A DNA stretch of 64,000 nucleotides from SZUA-35 sp965530755 (GTDB taxonomy: Bacteria; Actinomycetota; Acidimicrobiia; Acidimicrobiales; SZUA-35), in NCBI GenBank assembly GCA_965530755.1, contig CBESNA010000006.1, positions 59,954 through 123,953 on the forward strand, given 5' to 3'. A program made the position numbers and the translations under genes. The notes beneath the pieces are model-generated. The model ran no database searches. It was not told the DNA's origin and saw nothing but the letters and a program-made list of their open reading frames with translations. The stretch's first letter is position 1. Every line of letters begins with the position of its first letter. Positions 33,633 through 42,858 of this stretch are shown piece after piece.

Positions 33633-34731
33633 TGAATGCGACTCGTTCGTACTCGTTGTCCTCTGGTCTGCCCCAGCACGCCCAGAAGTCGCCAGTACTG
33701 GGGCGCATCACTGCCGCGCCGCTGGATTCGATGTGATACGGCTCGACCGCGCTCTGGCAGATGGCACCGGGTTCACGGGTGAGCTCCATCACTCTCTCCA
33801 CGTCGATCGATCCATCTCTCAGGTGCTCGACGGCGGTCGCGAGGCGGGCGTCCGAGCTTGCCAACAAGCCACTGTCCTTGGGTGCCTGAACTGCCCCCGT
33901 GTTTGCATCGAGCGTGTGGTTGGTGTGGACCAATGGCTCGTCGGCCAGGCAATCGACAGCCATGACCGAAGGCATGGCCTCCGCGTTGTATCCAGTGCCG
34001 TGGCGATCGAAGATCAAGAAGTTGTGGGCACCGGCCAATTCGGCTCGCTTCAGTGTCTCCAGCGCCTCATCGGCGGTCGACGCCTTCAGCATCGCCCGAA
34101 CAACCGTTGGCCAGGTGACGCCGGGCCTTCCGTCGAGGCAGGTGAGGTTGTTGATCCCCACGCACACGCCTTCGGAGTTCATACCGATCTGCCCGAGACA
34201 TCCGGTCGTTGTGAAGACCAGAGCCGCCGGCTGGTGACTTGGCCGGATCCTGAGGAGCAGGACATGGTCGGTTGCGCTGTCGTGCATGTCCCAGGTCTGA
34301 GCGAAGATCCCAGCATTGTTCGCCCTCGAGTCGGGAACGATTACCGCGGTGCAGTCGTCCTCGGTGACCGAAAGCGGCGCGATTCCCCCAACCTGAGCTC
34401 GAACGGTGTCGACGAAGTCGGTGAAGCCGCCGACGATCACCGCCTGCTCGGGGGAAATGCCGGCAGCGGACGCCATCGCCAGCATTTCGGCGTGCAGATC
34501 GGCATCGAACTGGGCGTGCGCAGGGAGCATTGATTCCGCGATCGCCAGTACTTCGGACTCGCCGATGGGGCCGCCGCTCCAGAGCCCAGTCGCAACCAGT
34601 TCGACGCGTTCGGTGGCGTAGTGCTTGATCTCATCGGCGTACTGCGTTCCGTGCCGCGAGCCGATTTCGCCGGGAGATCCGGCGGCGTCGAGGATCCGAA
34701 TTGGTGGCCGCGCGCCGTTCGGCGCGCTCAC
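33625..34731 (-). CDS. C45-family acyltransferase/amidohydrolase (IAT-like)
   Basis: 368 residues from the GTG at 34731, which overlaps the aminotransferase stop by four bases; the open frame beyond it is arginine-rich noise. The family includes isopenicillin-N acyltransferase and carcinine hydrolase. These are Ntn hydrolases that cut themselves before a cysteine; here TEDDCTAV (Cys127) is the expected site. FAQTWDMHDSATDHVLLLRI and GVCVGINNLTC are also typical. In this operon a role in removing an acyl or gamma-glutamyl group from a polyamine derivative is an attractive guess. Confidence 0.8.
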   Translation of the reverse strand: MSAPNGARPPIRILDAAGSPGEIGSRHGTQYADEIKHYATERVELVATGLWSGGPIGESEVLAIAESMLPAHAQFDADLHAEMLAMASAAGISPEQAVIVGGFTDFVDTVRAQVGGIAPLSVTEDDCTAVIVPDSRANNAGIFAQTWDMHDSATDHVLLLRIRPSHQPAALVFTTTGCLGQIGMNSEGVCVGINNLTCLDGRPGVTWPTVVRAMLKASTADEALETLKRAELAGAHNFLIFDRHGTGYNAEAMPSVMAVDCLADEPLVHTNHTLDANTGAVQAPKDSGLLASSDARLATAVEHLRDGSIDVERVMELTREPGAICQSAVEPYHIESSGAAVMRPSTGDFWACWGRPEDNEYERVAFNG

Positions 34732-35957
34732 GAAAGAGGGTTCTTGGCGATGGCGTCGGCCAGGACGTCGATGCAGATGTCGACGTCTGCATCGCTGATG
34801 ATGAGCGGTGGGCAGAAGGCGATGGCGTCGCCGATGGGTCGGGCGATCACGCCGTTGTCGAGCATGGTGTCGCGGATTGCGCACGACCGCTCATAGGTCG
34901 TGCCCTCTTCGAGCTGACCGGCCCAGATTCCGGCGATCCCTCGCACTTGGGACAGCGCACCGTCGCTGGCCAAGGCGTGCAGGCCGGTGGAGATGCGTTC
35001 ACCGACGGTCGTCGCTCGGGCGACCAAACCGTCCTTCTCGATCAGATCGATGTTGGCGATGACCGCAGCCGCGCCTGCAGGATGGCCGCTGTACGTGTAA
35101 CCGTGCCGGAACAGGAAGTCCGGGTCGGACTCCATCACATCGGCGACAGCTCGGCTGATCAACACGCCGCCGACCGGCTGGTAGCCGCTGGTCACGCCCT
35201 TGGCGAAGGTGATCAGGTCTGGCATCACGTCGTAGGTCTGGCTGGCGAACCACGAGCCCGTACGCCCGAACCCCGAGATCACCTCGTCGAAGATCAGCAG
35301 TGCACCATTCGCGTCGCACAGCTCGCGTAGTCGACGGAGGTAGTTCTCGGTTGGAGGGAACACGCCGCCGGCGCCTTGCAGTGGTTCGCACAGCACCGCT
35401 GCCACTCGATCCCCGGATTCGGCGAACAGTCGGGCAGCGCTTTCAATGTCGTCTGGGTCGATTTCCACGACGTGGGGCAGGAGGTCGCCCCAGTTCTCAC
35501 GGTTGGGAGCAATTCCTTGGAGTGAGGTTCCGCCGAAGTTCACGCCGTGGTACCCACGGGTTCGGCGGGCGAGGATCTGGCGTTCGGGTTCGCCCTTGAG
35601 CTGGGGGATGAGGCGGGAGATCTTCAGCGCGGTGTCGATGGCTTCGGAACCCGAGCAGCAGAGAAACACCCGGGGATCCTCGAACGGCGAGACGTCGGCT
35701 ATCCGGTCGGCTGCTTGTTGAGCGATCTCGAGGCTGAACGGGGCGAAGGAGTTGTAGGTGGCGAGCGTGTTCATCTGGTCGTGGACCGCTTCGATCAACT
35801 CGGAGCGATTGTGACCAACCTGGCAATACCAGAGGCTGCCGAGACCATCGATGTAGTCGCGTCCGTTGGTGTCGTAGACCCTGACTCCATCGGCTCGGAC
35901 CAGCACCCGGTCGCTGTGGGCGGCTGGTTTTCCGAATGGCTGCAAAAACGCTGTCAT
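34728..35957 (-). CDS. class III aminotransferase (polyamine/omega-amino acid type)
   Basis: 409 residues from the ATG at 35957; another ATG is three codons earlier at 35966 and the frame is open to 36242. The PLP signature is LIFDEVISGFGRTG with Asp224, and the PLP lysine is in ITFAKGVTSGYQPVGG (Lys253). SGSEAIDTALKISR is the substrate/phosphate loop. Relatives act on putrescine, GABA, beta-alanine or similar amines. It is the first gene of the minus-strand polyamine operon and divergent from the PuuB-like oxidase. Confidence 0.87.
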   Translation of the reverse strand: MTAFLQPFGKPAAHSDRVLVRADGVRVYDTNGRDYIDGLGSLWYCQVGHNRSELIEAVHDQMNTLATYNSFAPFSLEIAQQAADRIADVSPFEDPRVFLCCSGSEAIDTALKISRLIPQLKGEPERQILARRTRGYHGVNFGGTSLQGIAPNRENWGDLLPHVVEIDPDDIESAARLFAESGDRVAAVLCEPLQGAGGVFPPTENYLRRLRELCDANGALLIFDEVISGFGRTGSWFASQTYDVMPDLITFAKGVTSGYQPVGGVLISRAVADVMESDPDFLFRHGYTYSGHPAGAAAVIANIDLIEKDGLVARATTVGERISTGLHALASDGALSQVRGIAGIWAGQLEEGTTYERSCAIRDTMLDNGVIARPIGDAIAFCPPLIISDADVDICIDVLADAIAKNPLS

Positions 35958-36097
35958 CGCACACATCCCATTGAAGTCACGGCGATCTCCTCTCAGGAGA
36001 CCTTGAATATCGAAGTCGATGCACGGATTCGCATCGGATTTCGATGAGTCTTGCAGGTTTATCACGCAGAATCGAGGCAAACCGCTAGATTTCCTCC

Positions 36098-37522
36098 ATG
36101 CCTGCCTTGGGATTTGCTTCGGTCGCAGCCGCCACGACCCAACCGCTGTGGTTGGACCAGATGGGCCTCGACGTCGCTCCGGACGGTGCTGCAGCACGTC
36201 GTCGCCCTGCGCTGAGCGGCGACGCCGAGGTCGACGTCGCAATCGTGGGCGGCGGGTTCAGCGGCCTGTGGACTGCGTACTATCTGATCAGGCAGGACCC
36301 GACTCTCCGCATCCAGGTCATCGAGAAGGACTTCTGCGGCTTCGGCGCATCGGGTCGCAACGGCGGCTGGGCAGTGGGGGAGCTGGCCGGTGCTTTGGAG
36401 AAGTACGCCAAACGGTCGTCCCATGAGGCGGCGATGCGCCAGGCAAGGGCGGTTTTCGATGCCGTCGACGAGATTGGTCGAGTGGCTGAGGTCGAAGGAA
36501 TCGACTGCGGATTCGCCAAGGGCGGGACGATTCGGCTGGCTCGTAACAGTCCCCAAGCGGACCGGCAACGCGAAGAGATCGCTCACGAGCGGGACCACGG
36601 TTTCGCCGAGGACGAGATCCGTCTCCTGGAGGCGGACGAGGCCCGTCAGTATCTGAACGCCACCAACGTGAAGAGCGGCATTCTCTTCCCGCACTCGGCG
36701 GCGATCAATCCCGCTGAGCTGATTCGCGGCCTCGCGTCTGTCATCGAGGCCGATGGCGTCTCGATCGCCGAGGGGACCACAGTTCGATCCAGCGACGACC
36801 GGATCGTGCACACCGACCACGGGACTGTGCGGGCCGACGTCGTTGTTCGTGCCACCGAGGCCTACACCCGAGATCTCGAAGGGCATCGCCGGGACCTTCT
36901 GCCGGTGTACTCGCTGATGATTGCCACCGAACCGCTGCCATCGTCTGTCTTCGACGAGATCGGACTGGCGGATCGGCCAACCTTTGCCGACGATCGTTTC
37001 ATGGTGATCTACGGGCAGCGGACCAGCGACGATCGCATCGCCTTCGGGGGGAGGGGAGTTCCCTATTTGTTCGGCTCCCGAATCGACCGCAGCGCTGAAC
37101 TGCATCTGCGATCCCACCAGCTGATTCAGTCCACCCTCGCCGAGATGCTGCCGCCTCTCGCCGATGCTCGGATCACCCATCGATGGGGTGGAGTTCTGGG
37201 GATTCCTCGCGATTGGGTCCCTGGACTTCGTTTCGATCGTGCCACCGGATCTGGAGTCCTGGGTGGTTATGTCGGTGAGGGTGTCGCCGCCGCCAACCTT
37301 GCGGGGCGCACGATGGCTGATCTGATCCTTGGACGCGACACGGAGCGCGTTTCATTGCCGTGGGTGGGTCATCGGTCGCGACGGTGGGAGCCCGAACCGT
37401 TCCGTTTCGCCGGTGTGCGAAGCAGCCGTCGCATCCTTGCCGCTGCCGACGATCGTGAATTCACAACAGACAAGCCGGCCACGGCGGCCTTCAAGATCTC
37501 CCGCTTTCTGCGTGGCGCCTGA
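36098..37522 (+). CDS. puuB: FAD-dependent amine oxidase, gamma-glutamylputrescine oxidase-like
   Basis: A 474-residue DAO-fold protein. VDVAIVGGGFSGLWTAYYLI (about residues 46-65) is the FAD-binding start, and GFGASGRNGGWAVGEL is the PuuB/OrdL-type second loop. The C-terminal THRWGGVLGIPRDWVPGLRF and GYVGEGVAAANLAGRTMADL complete the pattern. PuuB-type enzymes oxidise gamma-glutamylputrescine to the aldehyde. Divergence from the polyamine operon, with only 140 bases between starts, suggests joint regulation. The symbol is by similarity and context. Confidence 0.8.
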   Translation: MPALGFASVAAATTQPLWLDQMGLDVAPDGAAARRRPALSGDAEVDVAIVGGGFSGLWTAYYLIRQDPTLRIQVIEKDFCGFGASGRNGGWAVGELAGALEKYAKRSSHEAAMRQARAVFDAVDEIGRVAEVEGIDCGFAKGGTIRLARNSPQADRQREEIAHERDHGFAEDEIRLLEADEARQYLNATNVKSGILFPHSAAINPAELIRGLASVIEADGVSIAEGTTVRSSDDRIVHTDHGTVRADVVVRATEAYTRDLEGHRRDLLPVYSLMIATEPLPSSVFDEIGLADRPTFADDRFMVIYGQRTSDDRIAFGGRGVPYLFGSRIDRSAELHLRSHQLIQSTLAEMLPPLADARITHRWGGVLGIPRDWVPGLRFDRATGSGVLGGYVGEGVAAANLAGRTMADLILGRDTERVSLPWVGHRSRRWEPEPFRFAGVRSSRRILAAADDREFTTDKPATAAFKISRFLRGA

Positions 37523-37606
37523 TCGACCTGTCGGACCGGTTTCGAGCTGTCAGCTCAGCTCAGTCACTCAGCACAGGCACTCAGCCAATACAAGTCAGCC
37601 TGTCAC

Positions 37607-38761
37607 TCAACCCAGCGAGCCGTACGCCGCCATCAACAGTACGGCGCCACGAAGGTCGCCTTCGAGGGTGGGAAACATCCGATTCATCACGTAGGAGACG
37701 GACATGCGTGCGTCCATGTCGATCACGGCGAGTGAGCCGCCCCAGCCGCCCCAGTAGAAGGCGTGTGGATTGGGGAGGGGCATCACGTCGGTCGGCAGGC
37801 CGTAGCCCATCCCGAACTTGATCTCGGTGCCGAGGACACGGTCGATGCCGTGTGACTGCGTGTCGAACACTCGCTCGATGCTCTCGGTGGCGAGCAGGTC
37901 GATGCCGTCGACCGAACCTCCGCAGGCCATGGCGCTGTGGACACGAGCGACCGCTCGAGCGTTGCCGAACCCACCGGCGGCTGGGATCTCCGCCGCTCGC
38001 CAGTCGCGGGTCTGTGGTTCGGTGGCGGTGAGCGTCGGATTCCCGAGAGTGCGGACGGGCAGCGCATCGGGGGAGAGGTCGAGATCGACGAGCGTTCCGC
38101 CGGGCGGAATCAGCTCCCCGCAACGATCGTCGTGCTCCGGGCCGAAACCGATGTGAAAATCGGCGCCGAGCGGGCCGGCGACTTCGGCGGCGAAGAACTC
38201 ACCCATGGTCTTGCCCGTGACGCGGCGCATGATCTCACCCTGGAGTGATCCGAGGGTGACGGCGTGGTAACCGGATCCATCGCCAGGCGTCCACCAGGGA
38301 GCTTGGGCGGCGAGCAGATCGGCTGACCGCGTGCCGTCGTAGAGGTCGGCGGCTGTCATCGCCTGATCCCAGCCGGACAGACCGGAGGTGTGGCCCATGA
38401 TGTGGCGCACCAGCACGCCCTCCTTCCCGTTGGCGGCGAACTCGGGCCAGTAGGTGGCGACAGGGGCGTCGAAGTCGAGTTGGCCCCGGTCGGCAAGCAT
38501 CAGCATGCAGAGTCCGGCCATGGTCTTGGTGGTCGAGTAGACGTTGACGATCGTGTCCTCCTGCCACGGGGTGGCCGGGCGATCGTCGGTCGCAGCGATG
38601 GCGTCACCGGCCCAGAGGTCGACAACGGGCTTCCCGTCGAGCGTCACCGCAACCGAAGCGCCGACCTCGACTCCTTGTGCGAAGTTCGCAGCGAATGCGG
38701 CACGGACCGCCTCGAACTGCGGGTCGCAGATGCCGTGGATGGTGGACGTTGAATCGCTCAT
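37607..38761 (-). CDS. serine hydrolase of the beta-lactamase/EstB family
   Basis: 384 residues from the ATG at 38761. It is a class C beta-lactamase-fold hydrolase with SxxK in VYSTTKTMAG (Ser76, Lys79) and VRHIMGHTSGLSGWD. The body of the protein, including FYWGGWGGSLAVIDMDARMS near the C-terminus, matches esterases (EstB/LipL type) rather than resistance enzymes. No signal peptide, so probably cytoplasmic. Ester or amide substrate unknown. Confidence 0.85.
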   Translation of the reverse strand: MSDSTSTIHGICDPQFEAVRAAFAANFAQGVEVGASVAVTLDGKPVVDLWAGDAIAATDDRPATPWQEDTIVNVYSTTKTMAGLCMLMLADRGQLDFDAPVATYWPEFAANGKEGVLVRHIMGHTSGLSGWDQAMTAADLYDGTRSADLLAAQAPWWTPGDGSGYHAVTLGSLQGEIMRRVTGKTMGEFFAAEVAGPLGADFHIGFGPEHDDRCGELIPPGGTLVDLDLSPDALPVRTLGNPTLTATEPQTRDWRAAEIPAAGGFGNARAVARVHSAMACGGSVDGIDLLATESIERVFDTQSHGIDRVLGTEIKFGMGYGLPTDVMPLPNPHAFYWGGWGGSLAVIDMDARMSVSYVMNRMFPTLEGDLRGAVLLMAAYGSLG

Positions 38762-38778
38762 GGCTGCTCCGTACGTTG

Positions 38779-38827
38779 CGAACCCGAGGCTCACGCCCCC
38801 GGAAATGGGGGGCCCAAACCTCGGGTT
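38779..38827 (-). repeat. 49-nt dispersed repeat, copy D (inverted)
   Basis: Its reverse complement carries the CCCCCC-ATTTCC-GGGGG core and ends in GCCTCGGGTTCG, matching copies A-C over the same 49 nt. It lies between the CoxL-like gene's 3' end and the start of the serine hydrolase. Confidence 0.65.
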
Positions 38828-38867
38828 TGTTTGGTTTTGTCTGTTGGTGGCGGGTGGACGGACTGCG

Positions 38868-41168
38868 TCAGGCCTGGGCGGACTGGATGGCCGACCACAC
38901 CCGCTCGGCTGTCAGCGGCATGTCGATGTGCTTGACCCCGAGATGGCTCACGGCATCGATCACTGCGTTGTGAATCGCCGGCGTCGAACCGATCGTGCCG
39001 CTCTCGCCGATGCCTTTGGCGCCCAGCGGATTCCGTGGCGACGGGGTCTCGGTGTTGTGGGTCTCGAAGCTGATCAGTTCGGTGGCGCCCGGGATCGCGT
39101 AGTCCATCAGGTTCGACGTGATCGGGTTGCCGCCATCGTCGTACATGACCTGCTCGTAGAGCGCCTGCGCCGCACCCTGGGCGATGCCGCCGTGCTGCTG
39201 ACCCTTCACCAACATCGGATTCAGGATCTTGCCGCAGTCGTCGACGGCGACATGGCGCACCATCGTGACGGCGCCAGTGTCGGTGTCGACCTCGACCAGC
39301 GAGATGTGGGCGCCGAACGGGAAGGTGGAGTCCTGCCCGTCGAAGTCGAGTTCGTGGGCAAGCCCCGGATCCATTCCCTCGGGGAGCTTCGACGGATCGT
39401 TCGCAGCCTTGGCCAGATCGGCCCAGCTGATGTTCGACGACGGCACACCCGCTACCTGGAGACCGCCGTCGGCCTTCTCGATGTCGACCTCGCTCGCCTC
39501 GAGCATGTGAGCTGCCAGCTTTCTCGCCTTGTGGAGCACGGCCTCACTGGCGAGATGCACCGCGGAGCCAGCGGTCTGCAAGGAGCGCGAACCCATCGTG
39601 CCGGCGCCGCGAGGAATCTCGGCCGTGTCGGACTGGAGCAGTGTGACGTCGTCCATGCCGACACCGAGCATGTCTGACACGATCATCGAGAACGCCGTGT
39701 CGTGACCCTGGCCGTGGGCACTCGTGCCGACACGAGCCACGACCGAACCGTCCTCGTTGATCTCCACCGCCCCGTACTCGACGTGGAGTCCGGCGGGGGC
39801 CGTGACTTCGACATAGGTGCTGATCCCGATCCCGAGCTGCTTCGGGTCGCCGGAGGCTCGCCGCTCGGCCTGGAGCGCCAACATGCCCTGATAGTCCGCA
39901 GCCTCGATGGCAGCGTCGAGCGCCTTCTCGTACTCGCCGTTGTCGTAGTTGGCACCACCGTGAGTGGTGAGCGGGAACTGGTCTGGCTGGATGAAGTTCT
40001 TGCGTCGAATCTCGGCCGGATCGATGCCGAGTTCATCGGCTGCGATGTCCATGAGACGCTCGAGCATCTGCGTGGCTTCCGGACGGCCGGCACCGCGATA
40101 GGCGGCGGTCTGGGTGGTGTTCGTGATCGCCGACAATGCGTGGAACCGGATCTTGGGAATGTTGTAGACGCCCTGGATCATGGTCTGGGTGAACACGGTC
40201 AGGAAGGCACCGATGGCCGGATAGGCGCCGCCGTCGGCCACCGTCTCGCAGTCCATGCCGACCAGCACGCCGTCGTCGGTGAACCCCATCTTGGTGTGCA
40301 TCATCATGTCCCGTCCGTGGGCCAGCGAGACCATGTTCTCGCTGCGGACTTCGGTCCATTTCACCGGTTGACCGAGCTCTTGGGCGATGCGGACCGTCAG
40401 GAAGTGTTCGACGTACGCTCCGGCTTTGGGGCCGAAACCACCGCCGACGGCGGGAGCTGCGACACGTACCTTCTCGGTGTCGAGGCCGCACTGAGCAACG
40501 ATCACATCGCGCACGGCGATGGGGTTCTGGCTCGGAATCCAGATGGTCAAGGTGTCGTCGTCGCCGGGAATCACCAGGCAGCCGTTGGGCTCCATGGGCA
40601 CGCCGGCCAACCGCTGGCTGTAGACGCTGCCCTCGACGATTCGTGCTGCACCCTCGAGCGGATCGCCATCTTCGAGACCGATGCCGGTCTCGAAGATCAT
40701 GTTGCTGCCGTGTTCCTCGAAAATGATGGGGGCTCCGTCGGCCAGCGCTTCCTCAGCGTTGGTCACGACGTCGAGCGGTTCGTAGTCGGCCACGACCGCT
40801 TCGGCCGCGTCTTCGGCCTCGGCTCGAGAGCTCGCGACCACAGCCGCGACGATGTCGCCGACGAGGCGGACCTTGCCCTTGGCCAGCGGCGGTCGGGCGA
40901 CATATGGCGGGAACATCGGGAAGCCGAGGTACGGCGTCATCTCCAGGTTGTCGGCCGTGTAGACGCCGAGGACTCCAGGCATGCCGACCGCGTCGCTGAT
41001 GTCGACGGCGCCGAGCGTTGCGTGGGCGTACGGTGAGCGCACGAAGTGCACGTAACCCACGCCCGTTGCTTCGAGGTCGTCGTAGAAGCGGTCACCTCCG
41101 AGCAGCAGTCGTGGGTCTTCCTTTCGAAGGACGCTGTTTCCGAGGATCGAGCCCTTGACGTCGGTCAT
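38868..41168 (-). CDS. molybdopterin-binding large subunit, CoxL-like form II
   Basis: 766 residues from the ATG at 41168, which has AGGAG seven bases upstream. It belongs to the xanthine-dehydrogenase/aerobic CO-dehydrogenase large-subunit family. The molybdenum-site loop reads AYRGAGR (356-362), the form-II signature, not the AYxCSFR of true CO dehydrogenase. VGGGFGPKAGAYVEHF (241-256) and GTMGSRSLQTAG also bind the cofactor. Substrate is therefore unlikely to be CO. The FAD and iron-sulfur subunits that normally flank it are absent here, so it must find partners elsewhere. Confidence 0.85.
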   Translation of the reverse strand: MTDVKGSILGNSVLRKEDPRLLLGGDRFYDDLEATGVGYVHFVRSPYAHATLGAVDISDAVGMPGVLGVYTADNLEMTPYLGFPMFPPYVARPPLAKGKVRLVGDIVAAVVASSRAEAEDAAEAVVADYEPLDVVTNAEEALADGAPIIFEEHGSNMIFETGIGLEDGDPLEGAARIVEGSVYSQRLAGVPMEPNGCLVIPGDDDTLTIWIPSQNPIAVRDVIVAQCGLDTEKVRVAAPAVGGGFGPKAGAYVEHFLTVRIAQELGQPVKWTEVRSENMVSLAHGRDMMMHTKMGFTDDGVLVGMDCETVADGGAYPAIGAFLTVFTQTMIQGVYNIPKIRFHALSAITNTTQTAAYRGAGRPEATQMLERLMDIAADELGIDPAEIRRKNFIQPDQFPLTTHGGANYDNGEYEKALDAAIEAADYQGMLALQAERRASGDPKQLGIGISTYVEVTAPAGLHVEYGAVEINEDGSVVARVGTSAHGQGHDTAFSMIVSDMLGVGMDDVTLLQSDTAEIPRGAGTMGSRSLQTAGSAVHLASEAVLHKARKLAAHMLEASEVDIEKADGGLQVAGVPSSNISWADLAKAANDPSKLPEGMDPGLAHELDFDGQDSTFPFGAHISLVEVDTDTGAVTMVRHVAVDDCGKILNPMLVKGQQHGGIAQGAAQALYEQVMYDDGGNPITSNLMDYAIPGATELISFETHNTETPSPRNPLGAKGIGESGTIGSTPAIHNAVIDAVSHLGVKHIDMPLTAERVWSAIQSAQA

Positions 41169-41290
41169 GTGTTGCTCCTGAAGAAGTGCGAGTGCGTGCA
41201 GGTCGACCAAGTGTGCACCATGGATGAGTCGCCGGTCACATTCGACGCTGGGCTGTCTTGGGCCGTGCCGCGAGGGGTTAGGGTCGTTGT

Positions 41291-42010
41291 ATGTCCGAGC
41301 ACTCCCACGTGCACGCCCACATGGTTCATCGACACCGCGATGTCGGCGGCGGCTCGGCCCGCGCTGCCGTCTTCGGCGTGAGTGACGGGCTCGTGTCGAA
41401 CGTCGCACTCATCCTTGGCGTTGCCGCAGCTGGGACCGACGCCTCTGCCGTCGTCGTTGCGGGAACCGCAGGCCTTCTTGCCGGAGCGTTCTCGATGGCG
41501 GCGGGCGAGTACGTGTCGATGAAGGCGCAGTCCGAGTTGGTCGAGCGCGAGCTGGACATCGAACGACGGTCGATCAGGGAGCAACCCCAGGCCGAGATCC
41601 AGGAACTGGCTGCGGTCTACCGCAACCGCGGCATCGCGCCGGATCACGCCACCACGATGGCCGAGGCCGTGATGGCCGACCCAGAAGTAGCACTCGAGGT
41701 GCATGCGCGCGAAGAGCTCGGGATCGACCCGTCCGAGACAGGTGATCCAGTCGGGGCCGCACTGTCGTCATTCGTCGCCTTCGGTATCGGCGCCATCCTG
41801 CCGCTGTTGCCGTGGTTCTTCACCGACGGAGATCGAGGCGTCGTGCTCTCTGCACTCATCGGTCTGTCAGCCGCTGGGTTGGTCGGGGTGGCATTGGCCT
41901 ACTTCACCGAACGCTCGGCGATTCGGACTGCGATCCGGCAGATCGGCTGGGCTTCGTTGGCATGCGCGGTCACCTGGATCATCGGCGGCTGGCTCGGGAC
42001 CGTGGTGTGA
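41291..42010 (+). CDS. VIT1/CCC1-family metal transporter
   Basis: A 239-residue membrane protein. FGVSDGLVSNVALILGVAAA and AGAFSMAAGEYVSMKAQSEL are the two hallmark stretches of the vacuolar-iron-transporter family; three further helices follow a cytoplasmic metal-binding linker rich in Glu. The N-terminus is histidine-rich (SEHSHVHAHMVHRHR), likely binding metal. It would export or sequester Fe2+ or Mn2+. Its stop overlaps the next gene's GTG by four bases. Confidence 0.88.
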   Translation: MSEHSHVHAHMVHRHRDVGGGSARAAVFGVSDGLVSNVALILGVAAAGTDASAVVVAGTAGLLAGAFSMAAGEYVSMKAQSELVERELDIERRSIREQPQAEIQELAAVYRNRGIAPDHATTMAEAVMADPEVALEVHAREELGIDPSETGDPVGAALSSFVAFGIGAILPLLPWFFTDGDRGVVLSALIGLSAAGLVGVALAYFTERSAIRTAIRQIGWASLACAVTWIIGGWLGTVV

Positions 42011-42819
42011 TTCGCTTCCGCAGCCGACGCCGCTTCTTGGTGGCCTTCGGCGGCGGGATCGCGTCGGTCGTGCTCGTTGGTTGCACGACCTCGGAGAGCT
42101 CGGGAGATGCCCCAACAGGAACCACGTCCGGCGATGAGGAGTCGACCGGTGCTGCCACCACACAGCCGGTCGCAGGCAGCACTGGTCAGACCGCAGACGA
42201 CCCATCGTCCGGCGACGCCGTGGTGTGGCGCCAGGTGTCGTTCGGATTCGTTTCCGCCTACCTGTTGCAGCGGGGGAGCGAGGTGTCGATCGTCGACACC
42301 GGCTCCGGGACCACCGAGGAGTTCGAAACGGGGCTGAGCGCTCTCGGATCGTCGTGGAGTGACGTCGCCAACGTCATCCTGACCCACTCCCACGGAGACC
42401 ACGTCGGTGGGCTCCAAGCAGTGACGCAGTTGGCTCCGTCAGCTGCGGCTTTCGCCGGTGCCGGCGATCTCGATGCCATCGCCGCCACTGGATTCGATGC
42501 TGACCGGCTGACCGGTCTGAACGACGGTGACGAGGTGTTCGGCCTCGAAGTCATCAGCACACCTGGTCACACGCCGGGCCACATCGCGGTGTTCGATGCG
42601 GCGAGCGGGTTGTTGGTCGCTGGTGACGCCATCAACACCAGTGGTGACGAGGTCACCGGCCCCAATCCCGACTTCACCCCGGACATGGTGACGGCCAACG
42701 CTTCAGTCGCGAGACTCCTCCAGGGTCGGACCATCACGACTGCGCTCGCCGGCCACGGTCAACCCGTCGAGGGCACGGCAGGCGAGTCGCTCGCTCAGTT
42801 GGTGGCAGAGATCGGCTGA
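42007..42819 (+). CDS. exported metallo-beta-lactamase-fold lipoprotein
   Basis: 270 residues from the GTG at 42007, in a GTGA overlap with the VIT gene. The N-terminus RSRRRFLVAFGGGIASVVLV is a twin-arginine-like signal ending in the lipobox LVGC (Cys26), followed by a Ser/Thr/Gly linker. The metal motif HSHGDH is at 127-132, and the rest (TPGHTPGHIAVF, VAGDAI, AGHGQPV) completes a two-metal MBL site. Tat export would deliver a folded metallo-enzyme to the outer face of the membrane. Substrate unknown. Confidence 0.85.
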   Translation: MIRFRSRRRFLVAFGGGIASVVLVGCTTSESSGDAPTGTTSGDEESTGAATTQPVAGSTGQTADDPSSGDAVVWRQVSFGFVSAYLLQRGSEVSIVDTGSGTTEEFETGLSALGSSWSDVANVILTHSHGDHVGGLQAVTQLAPSAAAFAGAGDLDAIAATGFDADRLTGLNDGDEVFGLEVISTPGHTPGHIAVFDAASGLLVAGDAINTSGDEVTGPNPDFTPDMVTANASVARLLQGRTITTALAGHGQPVEGTAGESLAQLVAEIG

Positions 42820-42858
42820 TGTTCATCCGTCGGCTGGTGGCTTGACGTAACGGATTTC

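Noticed and set aside
37545..37606. Repeated CAGCTCAG/CACTCAG motifs between convergent genes
   Set aside because: Short, irregular and without symmetry; probably chance low complexity.
37607..38761. Beta-lactamase resistance gene
   Set aside because: SxxK is present, but lack of a signal peptide and overall EstB-like sequence favour an esterase.
39702..41036. 444-codon plus-strand ORF
   Set aside because: Antisense to the CoxL-like gene; no domain visible.
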